IMG/VR virus record: IMGVR_UViG_3300043395_003057
Location: 1 to 42,332 of that record
DNA: 42,332 nt
From: a virus
Direction: 5' to 3' (one strand)
Of the stretch, positions 8,207-15,024 are shown piece after piece (position 1 is the stretch's first letter; each line of letters starts with the position of its first letter). The notes below the pieces were generated by a model. It searched no databases, was not told where the DNA came from, and saw only the letters and a program-made list of their open reading frames with translations. The position numbers were made by a program, and so were the translations under genes.

Positions 8207-8607
8207 GTGGGAATGATCCTCGCTGCCCAAACGCTCATGGCAAAGGTTCCTACCGGATTTGCCAGCTGGATGTACATACGCTCTAGTCCGAGGTTCTCAA
8301 CGGTAAATACCGTGCTCTCGGTAATGCTGTACGTCGGCGACTCGCCTGCGTGCCATGTGCCAGTGATTGACGACCACCACCAAATCTGCACGTCTACAGA
8401 ATCTGCGCCGGGGGTATTAGGCGCAAAATCAAACAGGATATGCAACGCCTCAACGCCCTGCGTAACTACGCCCTCAGAAGACGCGACAGGGTCGTTAAGA
8501 TTGTCTGTGGTAGTAAATGAACCGGCCGAGGATGCAGCGTAAACTACGCGACGATCGATGGCAGTCAGGCCAGGCTTTACTGTTTCGAGATAAACGCGCT
8601 GCGCCAT
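8203..8607 (-). CDS. Small beta-rich virion protein, first gene of fibre operon
   Basis: A 134-residue protein with alternating hydrophobic strands and Trp-rich patches (VDVQIWWWSSITGTW around residues 71-85). It has no signal peptide or membrane helix and looks like a jelly-roll or Ig-like baseplate/fibre accessory domain. The Shine-Dalgarno GAGAGG precedes the ATG at good spacing. It opens the - strand fibre operon, and a divergent gene starts at 8710. The family is not recognised; the role is inferred from composition and operon position. Confidence 0.65.
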   Translation of the reverse strand: MAQRVYLETVKPGLTAIDRRVVYAASSAGSFTTTDNLNDPVASSEGVVTQGVEALHILFDFAPNTPGADSVDVQIWWWSSITGTWHAGESPTYSITESTVFTVENLGLERMYIQLANPVGTFAMSVWAARIIPT

Positions 8608-8634
8608 TGGGGATCCTCTCCGGGACAGTATAAT
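8607..8634 (+). promoter_or_regulatory. Candidate promoter in the divergent region
   Basis: A perfect -10 hexamer TATAAT at 8629-8634 lies about 75 nt before the + strand gene at 8710. The best -35 (TTGGGG, 8607-8612) is poor and overlaps the divergent gene's start codon. The complementary strand reads TGCATTATACT, which could serve as an extended -10 for the fibre operon. Which direction is active is not decidable by eye. Confidence 0.4.
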
Positions 8635-8658
8635 GCAGGCCGCACCTAAACTGAACGT

Positions 8659-8677
8659 CCTTCCGATAGACGGAAGG
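8659..8677 (+). other. Leader hairpin
   Basis: CCTTCCG and CGGAAGG form a 7-bp stem with a five-base loop, between the candidate promoter and the gene at 8710. It may stabilise the leader or act as an operator. Confidence 0.4.
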
Positions 8678-8709
8678 CGATGATAGAACAGTAAGAGGAA
8701 GAGGCGCCG

Positions 8710-9033
8710 ATGGATCCGAGTAACCTGTCTGATAGAGAGCTTTTACTCCTCATCCATACGAACCTCGGAAACCTATCTGCAAAGGTAGAAGACTTGAAGA
8801 AGGATCAGATCAAGTTGCGATCCGAGTTTCACGATGCAGAGATTAAATCTGCGCAAGCCACAGTATCAAAGCAGGCGTTTGAGACGCTGCAAACAGAAGT
8901 CTCGCGCTTATCCCTCAAGATAGCAACCACAGAGATCGAAGCACGCACAAAACTGGCGGTGCTTGGCAGTGGCGTAGGTATCGCCGCTTCGATTCTAACC
9001 ACAATTATCCTGCGACTCGTAATGCAAAAATAA
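8710..9033 (+). CDS. Coiled-coil protein with C-terminal membrane anchor (XhlA-like)
   Basis: A 107-residue protein with SD-type purines (AAGAGGAAGAGG) before its ATG. Residues 12-82 are a long heptad-patterned helix (HTNLGNLSAKVEDLKKDQ and following). Residues 83-104 are a single hydrophobic segment (LAVLGSGVGIAASILTTIIL) followed by a short basic tail. This coiled coil plus C-terminal TM layout is that of XhlA/hemolysin-type lysis accessory proteins and some phage membrane proteins. A lysis role is plausible beside a tail-fibre operon, but no endolysin or holin is adjacent. The stop is followed directly by a structured, apparently noncoding region. Confidence 0.65.
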   Translation: MDPSNLSDRELLLLIHTNLGNLSAKVEDLKKDQIKLRSEFHDAEIKSAQATVSKQAFETLQTEVSRLSLKIATTEIEARTKLAVLGSGVGIAASILTTIILRLVMQK

Positions 9034-9055
9034 GCACATGCGGGTCATAAGTTTG

Positions 9056-9250
9056 TAACGCAGGTTGTAGCGCGTTGTTACTTGGTGTGGAAAGGCGGGT
9101 AACGACAGGCTCCCTGCGGATTACGGAGAGTACAGACTCCGTAACTCGTCTACTAATCCGCTCGTAGCGCGAGGCGTGCATAAGCACGCAGACTCTCACT
9201 CCCGATGAGTCACTGGCCGGCACCCCAGGTTTTGTACTGGTGCCCTTTTT
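9056..9250 (+). ncRNA. Candidate structured noncoding RNA ending in a terminator
   Basis: This gap carries no convincing ORF but a dense series of stems. GCGGATTA (9116-9123) pairs with TAATCCGC (9154-9161) and encloses CGGAG/CTCCG. GCGTGC/GCACGC (9174-9179/9184-9189) has an ATAA loop. GACTC/GAGTC pairs at 9191-9195/9207-9211. A final GGCACC...GGTGCC hairpin (9220-9243) is followed by CTTTTT. A weaker pairing GTAAC/GTTAC lies at the 5' side (9055-9081). The end is well defined by the U tract; the 5' end is a guess. It could be a separate small RNA or the 3' UTR of the gene at 8710. I see no tRNA-like ends, so tmRNA is unlikely. Confidence 0.55.
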
Positions 9251-9261
9251 CTTAGCTAAAA

Positions 9262-9294
9262 GAATAGGCCCCGGGTGGGGCCTATTCCATTTTC
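9262..9294. terminator. Bidirectional terminator
   Basis: A perfect 11-bp stem GAATAGGCCCC (9262-9272) / GGGGCCTATTC (9277-9287) with loop GGGT. T-rich flanks occur on both strands (ATTTTCTT on +, TTTTAG on - after the stem). It serves the - strand ParB operon and backs up the + strand terminator at 9250. Confidence 0.85.
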
Positions 9295-9296
9295 TT

Positions 9297-9485
9297 CTAC
9301 TCCTCTACCGGCCTGCCGAGCGGCATGGTGAGTTCTCCAATCGGGATGAACTCCGGTTCCTTGCCGTCTTCAACAAGCACGTACGATACGACTGCCCGAC
9401 CGTCAGGAGTAAATCCCAACGCTGTTGGCCCAGCCTTCATCATGTCGTAGAGCATCTCAAACTCACGCATAGCGGCCTCTGGCAT
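9297..9485 (-). CDS. Small protein downstream of ParB
   Basis: The ATG at 9485 shares a base with the ParB stop codon (TGATG), so it is favoured over longer upstream alternatives. The product is 62 residues: a short N-terminal helix (PEAAMREFEMLYDMMKA), a beta-hairpin-like middle (RAVVSYVLVEDG) and an acidic end. No family is recognised. Translational coupling to ParB suggests a joint role or simple co-expression. The operon ends at a bidirectional terminator just beyond it. Confidence 0.65.
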   Translation of the reverse strand: MPEAAMREFEMLYDMMKAGPTALGFTPDGRAVVSYVLVEDGKEPEFIPIGELTMPLGRPVEE

Positions 9486-10309
9486 CAGAGCCGTCCCTGT
9501 GCAGCGAGATCTAGGAAGTGTCGCACCTCTTCCTCGGTCATCGTGCCCTGCACCCAACGAAGAGCGTTGCAGAAGCCGCTGCCGTAGTCCGTACCGTTGC
9601 GCTCTGCGAAGGCAAGCATCTTGTCGATGGCCTTCTTGGAGGGCTTGGGAGAGACCTCGGGCTTGTCGGCACGCTGCGCCTCTTCAAGCGTAATCTTCTC
9701 GTTGAACTTACGCGCCTTGGCGATGCGCTTACGCTGCTCGTCTTGCGTCAGGTTCTTTGCAAGTTCATAAGCCGCCGTGAACGAGAGGATCTTCTCGCGC
9801 ACCGCATCCTTCAGCTCATCGCACGCACGCTCATGGAACGTGACGCGGAAGTTCACCCACTGCGGAGAACGGTGAAGGCGCTCCGCCAACTCCGTCTGTG
9901 GAATGCCTTCCTGCGCACGATCAGCGAGCCAATTAGAAACGTCGACATCGTCAACGTCCTCGCGGTCAATGTTCTCACTGGCGTTCGCGTACTTGGCGTC
10001 GACAATAGTACCGACGTACTGGATGCAGGGAAGTCCCGCATCCATGAAGTCGGAGTCCAGATTCTTCTGGATATAAGAGATAGCGCGCAGGCGACGCTCG
10101 CCCGCAACCAGCTCAGTAAACGCCTCGCCATTCTCGTCCTCAGACTGCATGACGACAATCGGGTTCATCAAGCCGTTCTGCTGGATGTTTTCCGCCAAGT
10201 TGCGGACGCTCTCTTCGTCAAAGTAACGGCGGATGTTCTTAAACGTACGGCCAATAACAATCTCCCGAAGCGGGACTTCAATGATCTGCGAGTCGAAGTT
10301 GTTGCTCAT
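9485..10309 (-). CDS. ParB/Spo0J-family DNA-binding protein
   Basis: A 274-residue protein with the ParB N-terminal CTP-binding domain: IRRYFDEESVRNLAENIQQN (about 26-45), GLMNPIVV (46-53), the signature GERRLRAI (70-77, motif GERRxRA) and a box II-like ENIDRED (112-118). A helix-turn-helix follows (GIPQTELAERLHRSPQWVN, about 135-153). The C-terminal ~100 residues are helical. Chromosomal ParB proteins clamp and spread from parS sites. Phage ParB-like proteins also act in plasmid-like maintenance, gene regulation or as nucleases. No ParA is next to it in this window. Start: ATG at 10309 with GGACA-type purines upstream. A palindrome sits 19 nt upstream of the start and could be its own operator. 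Confidence 0.9.
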   Translation of the reverse strand: MSNNFDSQIIEVPLREIVIGRTFKNIRRYFDEESVRNLAENIQQNGLMNPIVVMQSEDENGEAFTELVAGERRLRAISYIQKNLDSDFMDAGLPCIQYVGTIVDAKYANASENIDREDVDDVDVSNWLADRAQEGIPQTELAERLHRSPQWVNFRVTFHERACDELKDAVREKILSFTAAYELAKNLTQDEQRKRIAKARKFNEKITLEEAQRADKPEVSPKPSKKAIDKMLAFAERNGTDYGSGFCNALRWVQGTMTEEEVRHFLDLAAQGRL

Positions 10310-10327
10310 GTGTCCTTGTGGCCGTGC

Positions 10328-10344
10328 CTACCTACCGTAGGTAG
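10328..10344. promoter_or_regulatory. Palindrome in the parB leader, candidate operator
   Basis: CTACCTA / TAGGTAG arms of 7 bp around a CCG centre lie between the ParB start and the upstream gene. They are too short and lack a T tract for a terminator. The position suits an autoregulatory or parS-like site. A related 15/17 match sits at 14879-14895 but lies within a coding region. Confidence 0.4.
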
Positions 10345-10377
10345 AGCAAGGCCTTGTAGCACGTTTCAATACGATTT

Positions 10378-10743
10378 TTACGTACCAAAGCCCTTCTGAA
10401 GCCAGGAAGGGTTCAGCGTTATCTCGTACCTAAACGAGGCCCAGTCATCCTTGGCCTCGATCTGCACAAAGCCTGTCACGGAGAAGTAAAACGAGACGAG
10501 GCCTTTAATGTTGTCGTGCGCCCAGCGTTCCATGGTTTGTCGCACGGAGCGTGGGAACTCGTGCGTCGTGCCGTGTCGCTTTACCCAAGAGAGGGTGCAG
10601 TCACACGCCAAAGAACAGAACAACCCCATGTTCACAAACCCCGCAGCAAAGCGAGGCGTCTTGTCTGCGTCAGGTCCCCAGTCTTCGCTGTGGCGTAACG
10701 ACGGAGTAACCGCGTCCAAGCGAATGACGTTGTCTTTATCCAC
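10378..10743 (-). CDS. Unknown protein upstream of ParB
   Basis: About 121 residues if the GTG at 10743 (8-nt overlap with the previous gene) is the start. Another GTG at 10749 and a TTG at 10791 with an upstream GAGGAAG are alternatives, the last giving 137 residues and a 56-nt overlap. The protein has a Cys-containing hydrophobic stretch (FVNMGLFCSLACDCTLSW, mid-protein) and a beta-rich C-terminal half (LVSFYFSVTGFVQIEA). It has no recognised family. It is the last of three small - strand genes that lead into parB. Confidence 0.6.
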   Translation of the reverse strand: MDKDNVIRLDAVTPSLRHSEDWGPDADKTPRFAAGFVNMGLFCSLACDCTLSWVKRHGTTHEFPRSVRQTMERWAHDNIKGLVSFYFSVTGFVQIEAKDDWASFRYEITLNPSWLQKGFGT

Positions 10744-11005
10744 CCGCACGCTCTGCCGCTTGCGCAAACTTGGCAGCAAAAAAAGACTCAACTTCTTCCT
10801 CAGACCAAGTCTGGATCAGCTCTGCTGCCAGGTCTTCGTCTGGGATCTTATCAAACAATCGGGGGTGCATGAGGGTGACACTCCCATCTTGTCGCTGAAT
10901 AAAAATTGCTGCGCCAGCGTGATGTACGCTGGTCAGCAGAATCTTACCCAGCGTCTGCAACGCCTCATCAAGTGGCTGGTCCGTGATGTCGATGACGTCT
11001 TTCAC
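10736..11005 (-). CDS. Small acidic unknown protein
   Basis: An 89-residue protein starting at GTG that overlaps the preceding stop (GTGA). N-terminal helix (QPLDEALQTLGKILL), a beta-strand pair (GAAIFIQRQDGSVTLMHP) and an acidic helix EEEVESFFAAKF near the end. It resembles a small alpha/beta regulatory or adaptor protein, but no family is recognised. The tight overlaps on both sides support it as a real gene. Confidence 0.65.
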   Translation of the reverse strand: MKDVIDITDQPLDEALQTLGKILLTSVHHAGAAIFIQRQDGSVTLMHPRLFDKIPDEDLAAELIQTWSEEEVESFFAAKFAQAAERAGG

Positions 11006-11208
11006 TGACCACCAAAGAACCGGCCCAGCAGGTTCTCAAAGAATCCCTGCGTGCGGATCAGAACGCCTCCGCGCTGGACGTAGCTTGCCGCACGCTGCTT
11101 AAGCCGCTCGCGGTCGCTATCCGTAAGGAGCCAACGCTCCTCTTGTCCGTCCTCGTTACGGACCACTACAAAGTGGTATTGGTCCGCCTTTCCTACCTTA
11201 CTGAGCAT
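11002..11208 (-). CDS. Small basic unknown protein
   Basis: A 68-residue protein whose ATG is preceded by AAGGAGG, the best Shine-Dalgarno in this operon. The sequence alternates strands and a helix (YHFVVVRNEDGQEERWLLTD, then RERLKQRAASYVQRGG) and ends with a Phe/Leu-rich amphipathic segment ENLLGRFFGG. It is the first gene of a - strand operon divergent from the MoxR/VWA operon. The 88-nt gap between them should hold both promoters, though I see no clear -10/-35 pair there. Confidence 0.7.
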   Translation of the reverse strand: MLSKVGKADQYHFVVVRNEDGQEERWLLTDSDRERLKQRAASYVQRGGVLIRTQGFFENLLGRFFGGQ

Positions 11209-11296
11209 TTCGGCCCTCCTTGAGGGTCTGCATAGCGTCCTGAAAGAAAACCCGCAAGTTTGTCAGAAGCGTTTGCGCCACCATAGGAGTTAGCGC

Positions 11297-12157
11297 ATGT
11301 CAAACGTCGAGTTCCGCCGTATTCCTACCGCCGACCTTACGCCGCAGTCTCAGAAGGACTTTGTCGACACCGGGATTCTGAAGACGTTGCACGACCTGAT
11401 GTTCGGCCCCAACCTCATCCTCAAGGGACCGAAGGGCGCTGGAAAGACGATTTCTTTTGAGCAGCTTGCCGCGCAGAACGCCATTCCCCTCCTTCGCCAA
11501 GAGTGCTGCGAGGAGACGAGCGTTCGTGACCTCCTGGGCACCTACTCCGCACAAGGCGGCGACGTGTTCTTCCAGATGGGCTCTGTGACCGCTGCAATTG
11601 ACGTGGCGAACGAAGTTGGCTGCTGCATCCTTGTGCTGGAGGAAATCAATACGCTTCCTCCGATGACGCAGAAGATCCTGAACCCCCTCTGCGACTACCG
11701 AAAGGCCGTGTCGCTTCCGAAGGCGGGTAAGGTCTTTCGCGTAGAGGAAGGCAAGCTGCTGTGGGTTGTTGGTACGATGAACCCCAACTACGCCGGCACC
11801 TACTCTCTGAACGAGGACTTCCGTTCTCGTTTCGAGTTCATCGAAGTGAATTACATGGACATGGACAAGGAGCGTGCGCTGCTTCTTTCCCAGTTCCCCA
11901 CGCCGCCCTCCGCCAAGGAGAAGCAGGATGTGGACAAGCTGATGAACATTGCCAAGGAAACGCGCTCGGAGCGTATGGGCTACGCCCTCTCGACCCGAGA
12001 CCTCGTCCAGTTCATCCGCAATATGCTGTCTCTTGACCGGGATCGCGCACTGAAGCTCCTTGAGGGTAAGTATGAGGGAGAGCACATCAGCTCTTTCCGT
12101 GCCCGCATCCAGAGCGGGTTTGGCGTCAACCTCAACACGGTGAAACTCTACGGATGA
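11297..12157 (+). CDS. MoxR-type AAA+ ATPase
   Basis: A 286-residue AAA+ protein. Walker A is GPKGAGKT (residues 44-51), Walker B is ILVLEEIN (111-118), sensor-1 asparagines fall in GTMNPNY (159-165) and candidate arginine fingers in DFRSRFEF (174-181). The C-terminal part is the helical lid. The architecture matches MoxR/CobS-type ATPases, which work as hexamers with VWA partners to remodel or insert metal into target complexes. The partner is encoded next to it: the VWA gene start overlaps the stop of this one (ATGA). Start ATG has TAGGAG upstream. In phages such pairs are known but their substrate is not established. Confidence 0.9.
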   Translation: MSNVEFRRIPTADLTPQSQKDFVDTGILKTLHDLMFGPNLILKGPKGAGKTISFEQLAAQNAIPLLRQECCEETSVRDLLGTYSAQGGDVFFQMGSVTAAIDVANEVGCCILVLEEINTLPPMTQKILNPLCDYRKAVSLPKAGKVFRVEEGKLLWVVGTMNPNYAGTYSLNEDFRSRFEFIEVNYMDMDKERALLLSQFPTPPSAKEKQDVDKLMNIAKETRSERMGYALSTRDLVQFIRNMLSLDRDRALKLLEGKYEGEHISSFRARIQSGFGVNLNTVKLYG

Positions 12158-13995
12158 GCGCACCACTATCTCAGGGAGGGAGGCCCCCTCTTCCTCTTGG
12201 GGCCATGACAGGAGATGAGGAGTACGTCACAAAGCGCTCCGAGGCGCTTGTCGAGGTGTTCTCCGATATCGTTGAGACTCCGCTGAAATTGGTGAAGGCA
12301 CCGAGCGGGGCAACGGACTGCAAGACATTTATTCGTGCGCCGTTGCACCACCCAGAGGGCTATCTGGTTGTGGAGCACGAGCTTAGCCACGTCCTCTTCA
12401 GCACGAATCTTCCGCTCATGGAAGACTGCCGCATGAAGACGGTTGAGCGCATGCTGCACCGTGCGGGCATGACAATTACGGATCCGAAGGCGGCACCAGC
12501 GCGGCACAAGCTGGAAATGTCCTTTCAGTACCTTTGGAACGTACTGGAAGACTATCGGTGTTGTGGGCTTTGGACGCAGCTCTACCCCGAGGGCGGCCGT
12601 CTTCTGAAGCAACGCTGGCACGACATCTGTGCGTTTGAGCGAGAGGAAGCGGCAGAGAAGGAGCTGTTGGAGTACTTGGGGCGTTGCGCCGCTGGCGTAG
12701 ATACTCCCAACGCGCCGGACAACTTCAAGAAGTGCAAGCCGCATATGCAGCGTGCCTTGAACCTTGTCGAAGGCGTAGACTCTGCCGCTGCGCTGGCAAT
12801 TACGCGCCGGCTCATCGACGACATTATTGATGAGCTGATGGAAGATCTGCCTCCTCCCGATCCGGGAGGCGGTCAGCAGAATTCGCAGCAGCAAGCACAG
12901 CAGAAGATTGATCAATTACTAAATGCCTGCGGTGGCATGGCAGGGGCAATTGATCCTGACGATGAGAACGGCCTTGGGTCGGGCGATATTGCCCCAGGCG
13001 ACAAGAAGCAGGAACTTACCGCTGCGCAGAGAAACGAAGTCACCCGCATCATGGCTGCGAAGGCAGACGACGATAACGGTGACGGGGTTTCCTCTTTCGC
13101 CGCGCTGATTGAAGCCGGTGCAACGCGCATGGAAGAGAAGATCGAACAGGCGCGTATGGCGATGAGCCTTCCGAAGAAGTCGGAAGATCAGAAACAAGAA
13201 GACGCCCTTACTGCCGCGACGAAGCGCGCAGGAATCCGAAGTGTTCGGGTTCAGCCGACGCGCACGTTGCCAAGTCCAACCGAAGCGGCCTACCAAGCCA
13301 AGGCGCACCTTGACCGTGTGCGTATGAAGGCACGTAGGAAACTTGCCGAGGAAGGCGACGATATTGACGTTGAGGCACTCATCGAAGCAAAGATGAACAA
13401 CGAGATGGACGAGGCGCACATCTTCGAAAAGAAGAAGATGGAGGGCGGGCTCGACCTCTTGCTGCTAGTTGACCTTTCTGGCTCCATGCACGGACATGGC
13501 GTGCAGATGGTCGAGCAGGCTCTTGCTGACGTGAACTATGCGTGTGGTGACCAGCGCGTGCGCTTAGAGCTTTGGGGATTTTCAGATGAACTCTTCATCT
13601 TCCCCAAGGTAGGAAGTCCTCGCGACGCAAAGGGCGTCTCAATGTGCGGCACCAGCATGGTGCAGGCAATTGAGGTGGCGCAGCACTGGGCGTCTAGCGC
13701 AAAGACAACACGGGCCATCGTGTTGATGACGGACGGGCTTCCTACGTCTTGCCGAGCGCACAGCTCGACAGGTAATCCAAATAAGGATCTTGCCAATCTA
13801 CTAGAAGAGATGCGGCAAGACCGTATTGTCCTGTCCGTACTAGCCATTGGATCAAAGAGTTCTCAGAAACTCTATGACGATACATTTGGAGCAGGAAATT
13901 ACGGGCTAGTTACTGGGCTACCCGATATGTTGGCGGCGTTGCCGGAAACGTGCAAGGTTCTGGTCGAGTCCCACATCATGAGGTCTTGTAGGTAA
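12154..13995 (+). CDS. CobT-like VWA protein with HExxH N-terminal domain
   Basis: A 613-residue partner of the MoxR ATPase. The N-terminal part carries VEHELSHVLF (73-82), an HExxH zinc-metallopeptidase signature, and downstream NVLEDYR (129-135), whose Glu is placed like the third zinc ligand of gluzincin-type folds. The middle is acidic, Pro/Gln-rich and low-complexity (roughly 225-300) with a basic helical stretch (about 370-425). The C-terminal VWA domain (about 430-600) has a complete MIDAS: DLSGS (about 440-444), the Thr in CGTSM (about 497-501) and MTDG (about 524-527). The set (ATPase, VWA, peptidase-like domain) suggests a remodelling machine acting on a metal-bound partner; the substrate is unknown. 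Confidence 0.88.
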   Translation: MSAPLSQGGRPPLPLGAMTGDEEYVTKRSEALVEVFSDIVETPLKLVKAPSGATDCKTFIRAPLHHPEGYLVVEHELSHVLFSTNLPLMEDCRMKTVERMLHRAGMTITDPKAAPARHKLEMSFQYLWNVLEDYRCCGLWTQLYPEGGRLLKQRWHDICAFEREEAAEKELLEYLGRCAAGVDTPNAPDNFKKCKPHMQRALNLVEGVDSAAALAITRRLIDDIIDELMEDLPPPDPGGGQQNSQQQAQQKIDQLLNACGGMAGAIDPDDENGLGSGDIAPGDKKQELTAAQRNEVTRIMAAKADDDNGDGVSSFAALIEAGATRMEEKIEQARMAMSLPKKSEDQKQEDALTAATKRAGIRSVRVQPTRTLPSPTEAAYQAKAHLDRVRMKARRKLAEEGDDIDVEALIEAKMNNEMDEAHIFEKKKMEGGLDLLLLVDLSGSMHGHGVQMVEQALADVNYACGDQRVRLELWGFSDELFIFPKVGSPRDAKGVSMCGTSMVQAIEVAQHWASSAKTTRAIVLMTDGLPTSCRAHSSTGNPNKDLANLLEEMRQDRIVLSVLAIGSKSSQKLYDDTFGAGNYGLVTGLPDMLAALPETCKVLVESHIMRSCR

Positions 13996-14394
13996 ATGAC
14001 TGAACGCGGCTACCATTCGTTTCACAAAGAGTTTGACGAGCTAGTAAAGAAGCACGACCTGACGGCGTATGCGCTGGTCCTGCTCGTAGACTCGGAAACG
14101 GATGAGGAGTCGCATACCGTCGTATTAACGAAGGTGGCGCCCGAAGAGGAGACCTGGCTGTTCATGGAACGTGTACGCCAGCTCCTCTTCGGGCTTTCCC
14201 GCACCCTGATCGAGGTAGCAGAGCAGTTTTTTGATTTAGGTCCTGAAGCAACACTCGGGATGCTGCACGGCATGATCACCGATATGTCGGACCAGAAGAC
14301 TGCCGAGGAACTGCACTCAATGCATGCAGAAGAAGACGCGGTGCTATCCCAGCTGCCGAAGCCGAGTAAAAAGGCAAAGTCTGAATGGCACTAG
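13996..14394 (+). CDS. Unknown acidic protein in the MoxR/VWA operon
   Basis: A 132-residue protein that starts immediately after the VWA stop codon. It begins with charged helices, then YALVLLVDSETDEE (about 25-38) and TVVLTKVAPEEE strands, followed by a helical half rich in Glu and Leu and a Lys-rich tail (PKPSKKAKSEWH). The compact alpha/beta look and operon position suggest a cofactor or substrate adaptor of the ATPase pair. I do not recognise a family. Confidence 0.75.
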   Translation: MTERGYHSFHKEFDELVKKHDLTAYALVLLVDSETDEESHTVVLTKVAPEEETWLFMERVRQLLFGLSRTLIEVAEQFFDLGPEATLGMLHGMITDMSDQKTAEELHSMHAEEDAVLSQLPKPSKKAKSEWH

Positions 14395-14663
14395 TGCGTT
14401 TAAAGCCCCAGCACAAAGCCTACCTAGAGCGCACCGCACGCAGACTTTCGACAAGAAAAAGCCAACGCGTCTCAGAGCAAGAAGTCCTCGACGCTTTGCT
14501 GGATTTGGCAATCGCAGACGAAGGGATGTATGACCCGGCGGACACTGCGCGGCCCTATGACCCGCTTAGGCGCGAAGTGGTGCAGGCAGAGTCTAGTACC
14601 CGCCTGTCGGATTTGGCCGGCGATGCTTTGGCAAGAAAGGTCCTAGAGCGCTGCTCTGAATAA
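14385..14663 (+). CDS. Small helical protein, possible DNA-binding
   Basis: A 92-residue protein overlapping the previous gene by 10 nt. The first 45 residues are strongly basic with a helix-turn-helix-like pattern (LERTARRLSTRKSQ, then VSEQEVLDALLDLAIA), reminiscent of ribbon-helix-helix or small HTH proteins. The rest is acidic and helical. Its 3' end overlaps by 71 nt the end of a convergent - strand gene. Last gene of the MoxR/VWA operon. The function is inferred only from basic composition. Confidence 0.65.
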   Translation: MALVRLKPQHKAYLERTARRLSTRKSQRVSEQEVLDALLDLAIADEGMYDPADTARPYDPLRREVVQAESSTRLSDLAGDALARKVLERCSE

Positions 14664-15024
14664 TAGACGGACGGCGCGGCTCTCGGATTGGCACCGATAG
14701 GCGACCCTCTGCATCGTCCTCATGGATAATATCTTTTATGGGCTCTTTAAGGTGTTTGGCTGCTGTCATGCCCATCGCACCAACGCCAAGTCCGAGTCCG
14801 CCGGCTGCCGCAGTTAGTCCTATATTAGCTACCTTGGCCTTATTTCCAGAAAAAGGCATAGCCGTTGTTGTGCCTACTCTACCGCCCGTAGGTAGGCGAG
14901 GACCGCGAGGTACCGGCGATCCCGCTGTGCGCTTTATGTGATCAGCTTCTTGCGGCATTATTTCAGCCATCTTTTCAAGCTCAGAGAAGAACGCGCGATA
15001 AATATCAGTTGTGGTATTTAGCAT
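14593..15024 (-). CDS. Putative internal virion protein with N-terminal tag
   Basis: The ATG at 15024 is chosen because it lies near the upstream stop (20-nt overlap) and puts the tag YRAFFSELEKMAE at residues 9-21. The same tag occurs in the next genes upstream and in others of the block. After it come a Pro/Arg-rich section, a glycine-zipper hydrophobic segment (ANIGLTAAAGGLGLGVGAMG, about 66-85) and a basic tail. A tagged, glycine-zipper protein fits an internal head protein, possibly ejected with DNA and membrane-interacting (inference). The C-terminal 71 nt overlap a convergent gene. It is the last gene of the long - strand virion block. Confidence 0.7.
   Translation of the reverse strand: MLNTTTDIYRAFFSELEKMAEIMPQEADHIKRTAGSPVPRGPRLPTGGRVGTTTAMPFSGNKAKVANIGLTAAAGGLGLGVGAMGMTAAKHLKEPIKDIIHEDDAEGRLSVPIREPRRPSIIQSSALGPFLPKHRRPNPTGGY

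Noticed and set aside
8607-8710. A confident housekeeping-type promoter
   Set aside because: The -10 TATAAT is perfect but the -35 is poor and overlaps a coding start, so it is kept only as a candidate.
9040-9260. tRNA or tmRNA in the structured gap
   Set aside because: No CCA-type acceptor ends, T-loop (GTTCGA-type) or clover-leaf spacing were found.
9518-10399. 293-residue frame on the + strand
   Set aside because: It is antisense to ParB. The long frame is a by-product of ParB codon usage; the encoded sequence has no recognisable domain.
11300-12166. 288-residue frame on the - strand
   Set aside because: Mirror of the MoxR ATPase, whose Walker motifs make the + strand frame certain.
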